64,000 nt of DNA from Paenarthrobacter nitroguajacolicus (GTDB lineage Bacteria; Actinomycetota; Actinomycetes; Actinomycetales; Micrococcaceae): positions 1 through 64,000 of the forward strand of contig NZ_VNFK01000001.1 in the NCBI RefSeq assembly GCF_007786235.1. The letters are read 5' to 3'. Of this stretch, positions 44,330 through 53,887 are shown piece by piece; position 1 is the first letter of the stretch; every line of letters begins with the position of its first letter. The position numbers and the translations under genes were made by a program. The notes under the pieces are model-generated. The model was not told where the DNA came from. It saw only the letters and a list, made by a program, of their open reading frames with translations, and made no database searches.

Positions 44330-46824
44330 CCGCTACATCCCACCGGGGCACGCCCGAAGCAACCGCTGCGGCCGGTGGCGCCGCACGGAACCAATCCGGG
44401 AGTCCCCGGCGCCCGCAAGCGCCAGGACCAGGGCCCTACCCATGGGTCATGGCGGGATCCATCGCATTGGCGGTGCTGGGCGCCGCGTTGTCCCTGAACG
44501 GCGTCCTCAGGGGCTGGGCATGGTTCATGCCACTGATCACCACGGTGGTTGCGGTGTCGCTGGCGCTGGCCATCCTCAGGGCCCTCCGCGCCCAACCGCT
44601 CCTTGCCACCCTGGGGTCCTTTGCCACTCTCGCGGGTGTGCTTAGCTTCATCTTCGCCCGCCAGGACAGCCTGGCGGGCTTCATCCCCACCACGGGGACC
44701 TTTACCGCCGTCGGCCGCCTGATCAAGCGGGCGGCAGAAACAGTCGTGTCCGAGAGCGCCCCGGTGGCACCGAACGCAGGGATCGTCTTCGTGATGTGCG
44801 CCTGCCTGGGCCTACTGGTGATCTTGATCGACGCTTTGGCCGTCCCCCTGGCGATGCCGGCAGCAAGCGGCATTGGACTCCTTGCCGTCATGGTGGTTCC
44901 GGCCACCATCAAACCCCAGAGCGTCGGAATGGCCGGGTTCATTGGCGCGGCCGTGGGCTACCTCCTCATTCTCGGCTGCAGCCATTGGTTCGCGCCGGAC
45001 GCACGGCTGCAGTCCGGCTCCGGGCGGGGCGCCGGCCAGTTCCGGCGATCGGTGGTAACCGGCGGACTGGCATTGGCCTTGACCATGGTCGCCCCTTTGG
45101 CGATTCCAGGCTTCGAGACCGGAACCTTCCCGCAAGGTTCCCGGTTGAGTCCGTGGGGCACTTCCAACGGGCTCAACCCCATGATCACGTTGGGCAACAG
45201 CCTCCGCAGTCCCACAGGGTCAGGCCGCATCACCTACGCCACGAGCTCCAGCGCGCCCGTGTATTTGAGGTCCGTGACCATTGACCACTTCGACGGCGAA
45301 ACCTGGGCCCCTGACGACCGTGCGGCAGAGCGGCGCGTAGGTGCCGACAGGATCGAGACGGGGTACGCCGTCCAGGGTGAAGTGGTCAATGCCGTCACGT
45401 CCGTCAATGCGGGGCTGTTCACCAGCCCGTACCTCCCGGCTCCGTTCGCGCCAGCATCGGTGAACGGCCTCAACGGACGCTGGACCTGGGATCCGGCCAC
45501 CTTGAGCATCATGAGCACGGAGACCACCACCCGTGCCCAGCGGTACGTGGTCTTCTCTGCCGCTCCCAAGGTCACGGCGCAGGCGTTGTCTCAAGCCACG
45601 ACCGCCCCCAGCGGCATCTCGGAGGACTTCCTGAGGATTCCCGGCAGCTTGCCGGACATCGTCCGTCAGACAGCCGACACAGTGACGGCCTCGGCGGGCA
45701 GCAACTACGCCAAGGCCCTGGCGATCCAGAAATACCTGCGTTCTGCCGAGTTCACCTACTCCCTGCAGGCGCCCGTGCAGAATGGCTACGACGGCAATGG
45801 CCTCTCCGTCCTGGCTGACTTCCTGGCAGTGAAGAGCGGTTACTGCGTTCACTTCTCCTCCGCCATGGCCGTCATGGCAAGGGCCGAAGGCATCCCCAGC
45901 CGAATCGCCGTGGGCTATGCCCCAGGTCGCCTCACCGGCGAGTCGGTTGCCTTGGTGGGCCAGGGTTCGTTCCCGGAGTACGAGGTAGACGCACGTGATG
46001 CGCACGCGTGGCCTGAGCTGTACTTTGAAGGCCTCGGTTGGGTTCCCTTTGAGCCCACGCCTTCACGGGGCGTTGTTCCCGAATACGCCACGGAAAGCTC
46101 CGTAGCCGGCAACCTGAGCACCAACGCGGATGAGAAAGAGGTCCTGACCACTCCGGCGCCGCCCGCAACTGCTCCTGTACCGATCCCGGGAGTCGAGACG
46201 CCAGCCGCCGGTTCCGCCAGCGTGAACCCGCTCCCCGCGATAGGTGCCACGGCAGCCGGGGTGTTGCTCCTCGTTGGATTCCTTTGGTCCCCAAGGCTCA
46301 GCAGGACGGTCCTGCGGCGGCGCCGCCTGAACCGGAAACCGCCGGATGAAGCCGAGCCCGGAGCCCCCGGTTTCACGGATCCTGCCCCGGAGCTGGCGTG
46401 GGCGGAGTTGCAGGACCTGGCCACCGACTACGGCGTACCGTCCGCGCCCAGCGAGACCCCGCGGCACTTCTCCGCCAGGCTCCGCTCAAGCACCGCCTTG
46501 GGAGACATAGGAGGAATCGACGACGCCGCTCACGCCGCGGTTGCCTCCCTCACCTCGGACTTCGAACGGCAACGCTATGGTCGCCAAGCAGCGGTGGCAC
46601 CGGCAGCGGCGGCCCGCATCGCCGTCGTCCGCGAAGCATTGCGGAATAATGCACGCTGGCTGGTGCGCTTCCGTGCGGACTGGTTGCCGCCGTCGATGAT
46701 GCAGCGTTGGGTCCATGCCCTCGGTGCGCCTTTCCGGGCGGTTGGAACATTGGCAAGAACAGCAGGACGGGCAGTGGCCCGATGGTGGCGGGCGCTCCGA
46801 GGGTTGCTGCCGCTACGCCGCTAA
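44326..46824 (+). CDS. TgpA-like membrane transglutaminase-domain protein
   Basis: An 832-residue protein. The N-terminal 250 residues contain about seven transmembrane segments (DUF3488 type). The extracytoplasmic transglutaminase-like domain has the catalytic Cys in KSGYCVHFSSAMAVMARA and His in VDARDAHAWPEL, followed by GWVPFEPTPS. Another transmembrane helix lies near residue 640, and the cytoplasmic tail has a DUF4129-like pattern. The substrate is unknown; the MoxR-DUF58-TgpA trio is widespread. A strong terminator follows its stop. Confidence 0.92.
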   Translation: MTATSHRGTPEATAAAGGAARNQSGSPRRPQAPGPGPYPWVMAGSIALAVLGAALSLNGVLRGWAWFMPLITTVVAVSLALAILRALRAQPLLATLGSFATLAGVLSFIFARQDSLAGFIPTTGTFTAVGRLIKRAAETVVSESAPVAPNAGIVFVMCACLGLLVILIDALAVPLAMPAASGIGLLAVMVVPATIKPQSVGMAGFIGAAVGYLLILGCSHWFAPDARLQSGSGRGAGQFRRSVVTGGLALALTMVAPLAIPGFETGTFPQGSRLSPWGTSNGLNPMITLGNSLRSPTGSGRITYATSSSAPVYLRSVTIDHFDGETWAPDDRAAERRVGADRIETGYAVQGEVVNAVTSVNAGLFTSPYLPAPFAPASVNGLNGRWTWDPATLSIMSTETTTRAQRYVVFSAAPKVTAQALSQATTAPSGISEDFLRIPGSLPDIVRQTADTVTASAGSNYAKALAIQKYLRSAEFTYSLQAPVQNGYDGNGLSVLADFLAVKSGYCVHFSSAMAVMARAEGIPSRIAVGYAPGRLTGESVALVGQGSFPEYEVDARDAHAWPELYFEGLGWVPFEPTPSRGVVPEYATESSVAGNLSTNADEKEVLTTPAPPATAPVPIPGVETPAAGSASVNPLPAIGATAAGVLLLVGFLWSPRLSRTVLRRRRLNRKPPDEAEPGAPGFTDPAPELAWAELQDLATDYGVPSAPSETPRHFSARLRSSTALGDIGGIDDAAHAAVASLTSDFERQRYGRQAAVAPAAAARIAVVREALRNNARWLVRFRADWLPPSMMQRWVHALGAPFRAVGTLARTAGRAVARWWRALRGLLPLRR

Positions 46825-46834
46825 GGGGACAGCG

Positions 46835-46877
46835 AAGGGCCCGGCTCCGGAACTTGTGGTTCCGGAGCCGGGCCCTT
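46835..46877. terminator. Bidirectional 19-bp stem-loop terminator
   Basis: Perfect 19-bp arms (46835-46853 and 46859-46877) enclose a 5-base loop. It lies between the convergent tgpA-like and gabD genes; the stem starts with AA and ends with TT, so it can serve either strand. Confidence 0.85.
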
Positions 46878-46929
46878 GCGTTTGTCTGCCGTTCTTGTTG
46901 CGAGAGCGGCGGACTGGAGCCTGCGCAGC

Positions 46930-48411
46930 CTAGTCGGCGTACGGGTCCGCGATACCTACGTACTGGGTGTACAGGTACTCTTCGATGCCTTCCGAGCCGC
47001 CTTCGCGGCCCAGGCCGGACTGCTTGACGCCACCGAACGGTGCGGCGGCATTGGAGATGACGCCTGCGTTGAGGCCCAGCATGCCGGTCTCGAGGCGTTC
47101 GCTGATACGCAGGCCGCGGTTGAGGTCCTTGGTGAAGACGTAGGCAACCAGGCCGTATTCGGTGTTGTTCGCCAGGCGAACGGCGTCGTCTTCGGTGGAG
47201 AAGGTGATGATCGGCGCTACCGGTCCGAAGATTTCTTCCTGCAGGATGCGGGCGTCGGCGGCGACGTTCTTCAGCACGGTGGGCTGGTAGAAGTAGCCGG
47301 GGCCATCCACGTGCGCACCACCGGTGACGGCGGTCGCGCCGCCTTCCACGGCTTCAGTGACCAGGGCGTGAACGCCGTCGCGGGCCTTGCCGTCGATCAA
47401 CGGTCCCACCTTGGATTCTGCCTCGGTACCGCGGGCCGTGGTGAGGGAACCGATCTTGGCGGCGAACTTCTCCGCGAAGGAATCCGCGATGGATTCGTGC
47501 ACGATGAAGCGGTTCGCTGCGGTGCAGGCCTCGCCCATGTTGCGCATCTTCGCGGCGATGGCGCCTTCAACGGCCTTGTCCAGGTCGGCGTCTTCGAAGA
47601 CGACGAACGGGGCGTTTCCACCGAGTTCCATGGAGGTGCGCAGGACCTTGTCCGCGGCTTCGCGGATCAGTGCCTGGCCCACCGGGGTGGAGCCGGTGAA
47701 GGAGATCTTGCGGAGCCGGTCGTCCTTGATCAGCGGGCCCGTGACGGCACCGGCGGTGGAGGTCTGGATGACGTTCAGGACACCAGCGGGGAGGCCGGCT
47801 TCCTGCATGACCTGAGCGAACAGCAGGCTGGTCAGCGGGGTCAGGTTGGCGGGCTTGAGCACCATGGTGCAACCAGCGGCGACGGCGGGGGCTACCTTGC
47901 GGGTGGCCATGGCGAGCGGGAAGTTCCACGGGGTGATCAGCAGGCAGGGACCCACCGGCTTCTTCTGGACGAGGAGGCGGTTCTTGCCGTCCGGAGCTGC
48001 GGAGTAGCGGCCGGACACGCGGACGGCTTCCTCCGAGAACCAGCGCAGGAACTCGGCACCGTAGGTGACCTCACCGCGGGCTTCGGCGAGGGGCTTGCCC
48101 ATTTCGAGGGTCATGAGCAGTGCGAAGTCTTCGGCGCGTTCGGTGACGAGCTCGAAGGCGCGGCGCAGAATTTCGCCACGTTCGCGCGGCGCGGTGCGGG
48201 CCCAGTCAGCCTGGGCGGCAGCGGCGGCGTCGAGGGCGGCGGCGCCGTCTTCAGCGCCAGCGTCGGAGATGCTGAGCAGGACCTTGCCCGTGGCAGGGTC
48301 CTCAACATCAAAGGTCTTTCCGGATCCGGCCGGGCGCCACTGACCGTTGATCAGCAGGCCGGTGGGGACGGAAGCCAGCAGTTCGCTTTCGCGTTCAACC
48401 GTGACAGTCAT
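46930..48411 (-). CDS. gabD: NAD(P)-dependent succinate-semialdehyde dehydrogenase
   Basis: A 493-residue aldehyde dehydrogenase superfamily enzyme. The catalytic Cys is in GEACTAANRF, the general-base Glu region in MELGGNAPFVVF, and the cofactor motif in FTGSTPVGQALIR. The pattern fits the GabD class, which oxidises succinate semialdehyde to succinate in GABA catabolism. Substrate assignment within this superfamily is uncertain without experiments. AAGGAG precedes the ATG. rsmI lies 160 bp upstream on the same strand. Confidence 0.85.
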   Translation of the reverse strand: MTVTVERESELLASVPTGLLINGQWRPAGSGKTFDVEDPATGKVLLSISDAGAEDGAAALDAAAAAQADWARTAPRERGEILRRAFELVTERAEDFALLMTLEMGKPLAEARGEVTYGAEFLRWFSEEAVRVSGRYSAAPDGKNRLLVQKKPVGPCLLITPWNFPLAMATRKVAPAVAAGCTMVLKPANLTPLTSLLFAQVMQEAGLPAGVLNVIQTSTAGAVTGPLIKDDRLRKISFTGSTPVGQALIREAADKVLRTSMELGGNAPFVVFEDADLDKAVEGAIAAKMRNMGEACTAANRFIVHESIADSFAEKFAAKIGSLTTARGTEAESKVGPLIDGKARDGVHALVTEAVEGGATAVTGGAHVDGPGYFYQPTVLKNVAADARILQEEIFGPVAPIITFSTEDDAVRLANNTEYGLVAYVFTKDLNRGLRISERLETGMLGLNAGVISNAAAPFGGVKQSGLGREGGSEGIEEYLYTQYVGIADPYAD

Positions 48412-48571
48412 GGCGACTCCTTCGTCTTGGGTGCTTTGGAGAATTGCACCACTGGGGTTCGTTGCCGGAAGTGGCTTGAATTACTGCCACGGTACTGCCC
48501 CGCGAGAAGCAGTGTCTACGCCTTCACGCACTGCCAAGTGATCGCCAATTTGTGCACCTGCACAGCCTCCG

Positions 48572-49501
48572 TCAGCGTGCCGCCAGGACGGCGGAGTACA
48601 GCTCCCGCTTGCTGACACGGGCGTCGTCGGCCACTGCTGCCACGGCTTCCTTCAACCGGATGCCTTGCGAAATGAGTTCGTTCACCGCCGCCACATGGTC
48701 TTCCGGCTTGCCGGGTGCCTGTTCAGGCGCACCACCCACCACCACGGCAATCTCGCCGCGGACTTCATTGTTTTCAGCCCACTCCAAAAGTTCCCGCAGG
48801 GTACCGCGGATGACTTCCTCATAGGTCTTGGTCAGTTCGCGGCAGACCGCTACGCGGCGGTCGGCACCGAAGCGCTCATGCAGGGCACGCAGCATCACTT
48901 CGAGCCGATGTGGCGCCTCGAAGAACACCATGGTGCGGCGTTCGCCGGCTAGATCGGCGAGGCGTGAGTTCCGATCCCCCGATTTGCGCGGCAGGAACCC
49001 TTCAAAACAAAAACGGTCCGTCGGCAACCCGGAGAGAGCCAGGGCCGTCAAGACTGCGGACGGGCCGGGTACGGCGGTCACCGTCAGTCCGGCCGCCACT
49101 GCCCCCTCCACCAGGCGAAACCCCGGATCCGAGACCGCAGGCATTCCCGCATCGCTGACCATGAGGATGGTCTTGCCGGCGCGTACATAGTCCAGGAGTT
49201 CACCGGTCTTGGCTACTTCATTATGTTCGTGATAGCTGATGACGCGGCCGGAGACCTCAACACCAAGCGCCGTGACGAGCCGGTGCAACCGGCGGGTGTC
49301 TTCTGCAGCCACGATGTCGGATGTCGCCAGCAGTTCCACCAGACGCGAGGATGCGTCGCCCACGTTACCGATGGGGGTGGCCGCCAGCACGATCCTGCCG
49401 ACTCCGGTGGTGGCGGCGGAATCGGGACTTCCTGCAGGAGTCGCCTCTTCCATGTCATCGCTGAAGGAGGTCTCGTCCTGGGTGTTGCGTTGTTCGTCCA
49501 C
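48572..49501 (-). CDS. rsmI: 16S rRNA (cytidine1402-2'-O)-methyltransferase
   Basis: A 309-residue SAM-dependent enzyme that 2'-O-methylates C1402 in the 30S decoding centre. It has the tetrapyrrole-methylase fold motifs VLAATPIGNVGDAS, VAAEDTRRLHRL, MVSDAGMPAVSDPGF and VTAVPGPSAVLTAL. The start is GTG at 49501 with a weak ribosome binding site; an ATG 16 codons later is possible because the first 33 residues are low-complexity. It is divergent from the mannosyltransferase gene, a conserved actinobacterial arrangement. Confidence 0.94.
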   Translation of the reverse strand: MDEQRNTQDETSFSDDMEEATPAGSPDSAATTGVGRIVLAATPIGNVGDASSRLVELLATSDIVAAEDTRRLHRLVTALGVEVSGRVISYHEHNEVAKTGELLDYVRAGKTILMVSDAGMPAVSDPGFRLVEGAVAAGLTVTAVPGPSAVLTALALSGLPTDRFCFEGFLPRKSGDRNSRLADLAGERRTMVFFEAPHRLEVMLRALHERFGADRRVAVCRELTKTYEEVIRGTLRELLEWAENNEVRGEIAVVVGGAPEQAPGKPEDHVAAVNELISQGIRLKEAVAAVADDARVSKRELYSAVLAAR

Positions 49502-49565
49502 CTGCCAAGCCTAATGCCGCGCGGGGTTCAACGCTGCAGCAAGGATCGGCAGGTAGCATGGGCGG

Positions 49566-51380
49566 GTGAACCCGTCGCCCGTTTCTGCCGCCGCTTCCGG
49601 CAATCCTCCGGCGTCTCCCGCACCTGCTGAGGCCGTAGACGCAGCGGATGCCAGCGCCCGGCAGACGGGCGTGGACCCGAAAAGCGGCATGGGGCCTCTT
49701 GCGCGACGGAACTCAGGCAATGAAGGTGCCTCCGGACTGCTGCCGGGCCGGGGTTTGGAACGCCACAGTTGGATCGCCCGGCCGGCCGAGGCCTTCACCG
49801 CCGAAGCGCTGAGGACCCGCCTGATCGGCGGGATCCAGAGCTGGCGCGACTACCCGGCATCGTTGCGCTTGTGGTTCTGGTTGATCCCCACCATCACGGC
49901 AATCCTGGGGGGAATTCTCCGGTTCTTCCGGCTCGAAGCTCCGCACAGCCTCGTGTTCGATGAAACGTATTACGTCAAGGACGCCTACTCCTATCTGGTG
50001 AGCGGCTACGAACGCAGCTGGCCCGCCAAGGCCAACGACTCCTTCAATGCCGGCAACCCGGATGTCCTCCTCAACACTCCGGAGTATGTAGTCCACCCTC
50101 CCGTGGGCAAGTGGATGATCGCGTTCGGGATGTGGCTGTTTGGCGGGGACAATCCCTTCGGCTGGCGCTTCGGTGCTGCGTTGGCGGGCACGCTCACCGT
50201 CTTCCTGGTGTCCCTCATTGCCCTGAAACTGTTCCGCTCGCATACGCTCGGTGTCGTGGCGGGCGTGCTGCTCGCCATCGACGGGCACCATCTGGTGTTG
50301 TCGAGGACGTCCTTGTTGGACGTCTTCCTTGCGTTGTGGATCCTCGCCGCTTTCGGCGCCCTGTTGTTGGACCGCGACGACGGCCGCCGTCGTCTTGCTT
50401 CCAGGCTCGCCGCTCAAGCGGCTGCTTCCCCGGGAGGCCGCCCCTCACCCACCCAACTGGTGGCCGGACCGTGGCTTGGAATGCGATGGTGGCGACTCGT
50501 GGCAGGCCTCTGCCTTGGCCTGGCTGTAGGCACCAAGTGGTCAGCGTTGTTCTTCGTGGCCGCCTTCGGCCTCATGACGGTCCTGTGGGACATCAGCGCG
50601 CGCCGGGTAGCCGGCATCCGTAGTTGGTTCAGCGCGGCCATCATCAAGGACGGCTTGCCCGCCTTCGTGACCATCATTCCGGTTGCGGCTGTTACGTACG
50701 TCGCCACCTGGACAGGCTGGTTCCTCTCAAAGGACGCTTACTACCGTCAATGGGCGGCCACCAACCCAGCGCCGGGCTGGGACTGGCTGCCCAACTCGGT
50801 ACGGTCCCTGGCGCATTACCACCTTGAGGCGTACAAGTTCCATCAGGGCCTCAGCTCGGACCACCCCTACGAATCCAGCCCGTGGACCTGGCTGCTCATG
50901 GGCCGTCCCACGTCGTTCTATTACCAGTCCCCCAAAGAGGGCGCCGCCGGCTGTGTCGTAGAGACCTGTTCCTCGGCCATCCTTCCCGTGGGAAATCCAG
51001 TGGTGTGGTGGGGCGGGACCATCGCTTTGGTCATCCTGCTGTTCTGGTGGGCAGGCCGCAGGGACTGGCGCGCCGGTGCGATTCTGGCCGGAGTAGCCGC
51101 GGGTTATCTTCCTTGGTTCATGTACCCGGAACGCACCATGTTTATCTTTTACGCGGTGTCCTTCGAGCCGTTCCTGGTGCTTGGCCTGACCTACGTGTTG
51201 GGGTTGGTGCTCGGCCGCAGCAGCGATCCACCGTGGCGGAGGCGGTCCGGTCTCTACGTCGTGGGCCTTGTCCTGGTGCTGGCCGTCCTGGCAACGGCCT
51301 TCTTCTATCCGGTGCTGACGGCTGAAGTGATCAGCTACCAGGAGTGGCGGATGAGAATGTGGATGCCATCGTGGATCTAG
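49566..51380 (+). CDS. pmt: Dolichyl/polyprenyl-phosphate-mannose protein O-mannosyltransferase
   Basis: A 604-residue GT39 membrane enzyme that transfers mannose from polyprenyl-phosphate-mannose to Ser/Thr of exported proteins. The catalytic acidic pair is in LVFDETYYVKDAYSY, with a following HPPVGKWMIAFG motif. About ten transmembrane segments are present. The first 95 residues are Ala/Pro/Ser-rich and probably cytoplasmic. The start is GTG at 49566. It is divergent from rsmI by 64 bp, as in other actinobacteria. Confidence 0.92.
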   Translation: MNPSPVSAAASGNPPASPAPAEAVDAADASARQTGVDPKSGMGPLARRNSGNEGASGLLPGRGLERHSWIARPAEAFTAEALRTRLIGGIQSWRDYPASLRLWFWLIPTITAILGGILRFFRLEAPHSLVFDETYYVKDAYSYLVSGYERSWPAKANDSFNAGNPDVLLNTPEYVVHPPVGKWMIAFGMWLFGGDNPFGWRFGAALAGTLTVFLVSLIALKLFRSHTLGVVAGVLLAIDGHHLVLSRTSLLDVFLALWILAAFGALLLDRDDGRRRLASRLAAQAAASPGGRPSPTQLVAGPWLGMRWWRLVAGLCLGLAVGTKWSALFFVAAFGLMTVLWDISARRVAGIRSWFSAAIIKDGLPAFVTIIPVAAVTYVATWTGWFLSKDAYYRQWAATNPAPGWDWLPNSVRSLAHYHLEAYKFHQGLSSDHPYESSPWTWLLMGRPTSFYYQSPKEGAAGCVVETCSSAILPVGNPVVWWGGTIALVILLFWWAGRRDWRAGAILAGVAAGYLPWFMYPERTMFIFYAVSFEPFLVLGLTYVLGLVLGRSSDPPWRRRSGLYVVGLVLVLAVLATAFFYPVLTAEVISYQEWRMRMWMPSWI

Positions 51381-51413
51381 GAACAAAAGAGCCGTACAGG
51401 AAGTGAGCGAGTT

Positions 51414-53246
51414 GTGAGGGAAGCAAGCACGGAGCTTCTGGTCGAGGCCGACCCGAACACCAACGTGACGGACCTCCTCCTGGAACGCTGCGCCAAGGAT
51501 CCGTTCGGCATCCTCTATGCCCACAAGACGGCCAACGGTTGGCTTAACGTTTCCGCAGCCAGGTTCCTTGCCGACGTCACCGCCTTGGCCAAGGGCCTGA
51601 TCGCCGGCGGCCTCAACCCCGGCGATCCGGTGGCGGTACTCTCCCGTTCAAGCTTCGAATGGACGCTGGTCGATTTCGCCATCTGGATGGCCGGCGGTGT
51701 CACCGTACCCATCTATGAGACGTCGTCCGCGAGCCAGATTGAGTGGATCCTGGCCGATTCCGGAGCCAGGCGCATCTTCGTGGAGGACGCTGCGAAGGCC
51801 GGTCTGGTCCATACCTTGGTGGACCAGTCCACGGAACTTGGCGACGACCCCGTGACCATTGTCCGGATGGAACACGATGGCGACGCCCCCAACCTGACCA
51901 GCGTCTCCGCCGTCGGAATCGGCATTATGGACGCCGAACTGGAGCGGCAACGCAGCGCTGCGAACCTGGCTGACGTCGCCTCGATCGTCTACACGTCTGG
52001 AACCACTGGCAAGCCCAAGGGCTGCGAAATCACCCATGGCAACTTTGTCCTCGTAGCCCGCAACGTTATCCCGTTCCTCCCCGAACTGCTCATGCAGCAG
52101 GGCGCACGCACGCTGATGTTCCTGCCACTGGCCCATGTCCTTGCCAGGGCGGTCCAGGTTGTTTGCCTCACCGCAGGCATCACACTCGGTCACAGTGCGG
52201 GCGCCAGCGGACTGATGGCGGACCTGGGCTCGTTCAAGCCCACGTTCCTTCTGGCGGTCCCCCGCATCTTCGAGAAGGTCTACGCAGGAGCCGACCACAA
52301 AGCGGCCATGAGCGGGAAGTCCGCGCTCTTCTCGGCGGCCTCCGCAACCGCTGTGGAATATTCGACGGCGGTGGATCTCGCCGCGCGTGGCCAAGGGACC
52401 GGTCCGGGTTGGTTGTTGGGACTCAAGCACACCGCGTTCAACAAGCTCCTGTATCCCAAGGTGCGGGAGGTGTTCGGCGGTAATGTGGGCTACACGGTTT
52501 CCGGGGCCAGCCCCCTCAGCCTGCGGGACAACCACTTCTTCCACGGCGCCGGTGTCCCCGTGCTGGAGGGCTATGGCCTGACGGAAACCACGGCGCCCTG
52601 CACCGTCAATACGCCCAGCATGTCCCGCATCGGCACTGTTGGCATTCCCCTCCCCGGAACCACCATCCGGGTTGCTCAGGATGGCGAGGTCCTGGTCAAG
52701 GGCATCGGCGTCTTCAAGGGATATCACCACAATGACGCAGCTAATGAGGCCGCCTTCGTGGACGGGTTCTTCCGCACCGGCGACCTGGGCGAACTCGACG
52801 CCGACGGCTTCCTGACCATCACAGGCCGGAAGAAGGACCTCTTGGTGACAGCCGGGGGCAAGAATGTGGCTCCTGGTCCGTTGGAAGAGAAGCTGCGCGA
52901 ACACCCCTTGGTGGGTCAGGCAGTAGTGGTGGGCGATGGCCGCCCCTTCGTCGCGGCACTGGTGAGCCTCGATCCCGACGGCTTGGCCGATTGGTGCGAG
53001 CAGAACAAGTACGGCGACCTGACCCTCAAGGAAGCCGCTGGCGACGACCGGGTGAGGGCGGCCGTCCAGTCGGCCGTGGATGAGGCCAACAAGCTCGTCT
53101 CCGCAGCTGAGTCGATCAAGAAGTTTGCCTTCATCACGGCGGAGCTCAGCGTCGAATCCGGACACCTGACGCCGTCGCTCAAGCTCAAGCGGGCAGCTGT
53201 GGTTGGCGATTTCTCTTCAGTTGTGGAAAAACTTTTCGAGAAGTAG
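51414..53246 (+). CDS. Long-chain fatty-acid CoA ligase (FadD15-like)
   Basis: A 610-residue AMP-forming acyl-CoA synthetase. The AMP-binding signature is VYTSGTTGKPKGCEITHGN. The A8 region has FFRTGDLGELDADGFLTITG, and the C-terminal catalytic Lys region is near SGHLTPSLKLKRAAV. The length and motifs fit the long-chain FACL class that activates free fatty acids for beta-oxidation or lipid synthesis. The start is GTG at 51414 with AGGAAG upstream. It is 33 bp after the mannosyltransferase gene. Confidence 0.92.
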   Translation: MREASTELLVEADPNTNVTDLLLERCAKDPFGILYAHKTANGWLNVSAARFLADVTALAKGLIAGGLNPGDPVAVLSRSSFEWTLVDFAIWMAGGVTVPIYETSSASQIEWILADSGARRIFVEDAAKAGLVHTLVDQSTELGDDPVTIVRMEHDGDAPNLTSVSAVGIGIMDAELERQRSAANLADVASIVYTSGTTGKPKGCEITHGNFVLVARNVIPFLPELLMQQGARTLMFLPLAHVLARAVQVVCLTAGITLGHSAGASGLMADLGSFKPTFLLAVPRIFEKVYAGADHKAAMSGKSALFSAASATAVEYSTAVDLAARGQGTGPGWLLGLKHTAFNKLLYPKVREVFGGNVGYTVSGASPLSLRDNHFFHGAGVPVLEGYGLTETTAPCTVNTPSMSRIGTVGIPLPGTTIRVAQDGEVLVKGIGVFKGYHHNDAANEAAFVDGFFRTGDLGELDADGFLTITGRKKDLLVTAGGKNVAPGPLEEKLREHPLVGQAVVVGDGRPFVAALVSLDPDGLADWCEQNKYGDLTLKEAAGDDRVRAAVQSAVDEANKLVSAAESIKKFAFITAELSVESGHLTPSLKLKRAAVVGDFSSVVEKLFEK

Positions 53247-53252
53247 TCCCTC

Positions 53253-53347
53253 CACCTAGGCTGCCTCTAATCACCACCTAGTGCTACCTATCCAGCACCT
53301 AATTCGGCCATAATCACCACCTAGATAGGCCGGTCCCTGCCTAGGTG
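53253..53347. promoter_or_regulatory. Phased CACCTA box array upstream of the SDP-like operon
   Basis: CACCTA occurs at 53253, 53275, 53296 and 53318, and its complement TAGGTG at 53342. Start-to-start spacing is 22, 21, 22 and 24 bp, about two helical turns. CACCTAGGC (53253-53261) and GCCTAGGTG (53339-53347) form the outer inverted arms. A longer direct repeat TAATCACCACCTAG is at 53268-53281 and 53311-53324. The region lies 56-150 bp before the first gene of the operon. Confidence 0.55.
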
Positions 53348-53402
53348 CCGTTGTTGTCCACGTAGCGTTTTCCTCACGAACCACACGTTCAAAGGGGAAC
53401 TC

Positions 53403-53873
53403 ATGGCAACACCATCAGGCATACCGACACCGGCGCTCTACTACTCGCGTGTCCGGGCTGCCTTGATACCGCGAATTGCGGGTTTCACGATGGTTGCGCT
53501 GGGCCCGGTGCTGTTCGTGCTGATCGTCCTGAACAACACACCGGAAGTGCTCTTCGCACCGCTGGTCACCACCGCAGCTGGTTCATTCATCGCCTTCATG
53601 ACTGTCACCGTCAAGGTCGACTCGCAGAACGTCGTGATCGCCTTCTGCGACATCTTCAAACGGACATTGCCCAGGGATGAAATCGCGACGTTGACCACGG
53701 ACAACGCGGCCGGTCCCAGTGGGTACGGATTCCGATACATGGGGCCCGGCATGGTCGGGTACCTCGTCGGCGGTCCCGAGATCAATATCGAGATGAAAAG
53801 CGGTAAGACCGTCATCGCCAGCACGGACCGCCCTGAACAGCTCATTCGTGTTCTGACCGAAGCAAACCACTAA
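53403..53873 (+). CDS. Unrecognised two-TM protein, first gene of the SDP-like operon; candidate immunity protein
   Basis: A 156-residue protein with two transmembrane segments (about residues 22-42 and 48-69) followed by a soluble domain of about 85 residues. That domain has a bacterial PH-like strand pattern (VKVDSQNVVIAFCDIFKRTL, then INIEMKSGKTVIASTDRP). I recognise no named family and it does not resemble SdpI of Bacillus. AAAGGGGAAC precedes the ATG, and its stop is 14 bp before the sdpC-like start, so it belongs to the same operon. Its small size, membrane topology and position next to a toxin gene make an immunity role plausible but unproven. Confidence 0.7.
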   Translation: MATPSGIPTPALYYSRVRAALIPRIAGFTMVALGPVLFVLIVLNNTPEVLFAPLVTTAAGSFIAFMTVTVKVDSQNVVIAFCDIFKRTLPRDEIATLTTDNAAGPSGYGFRYMGPGMVGYLVGGPEINIEMKSGKTVIASTDRPEQLIRVLTEANH

Positions 53874-53887
53874 AAGAGGAGAACCAA

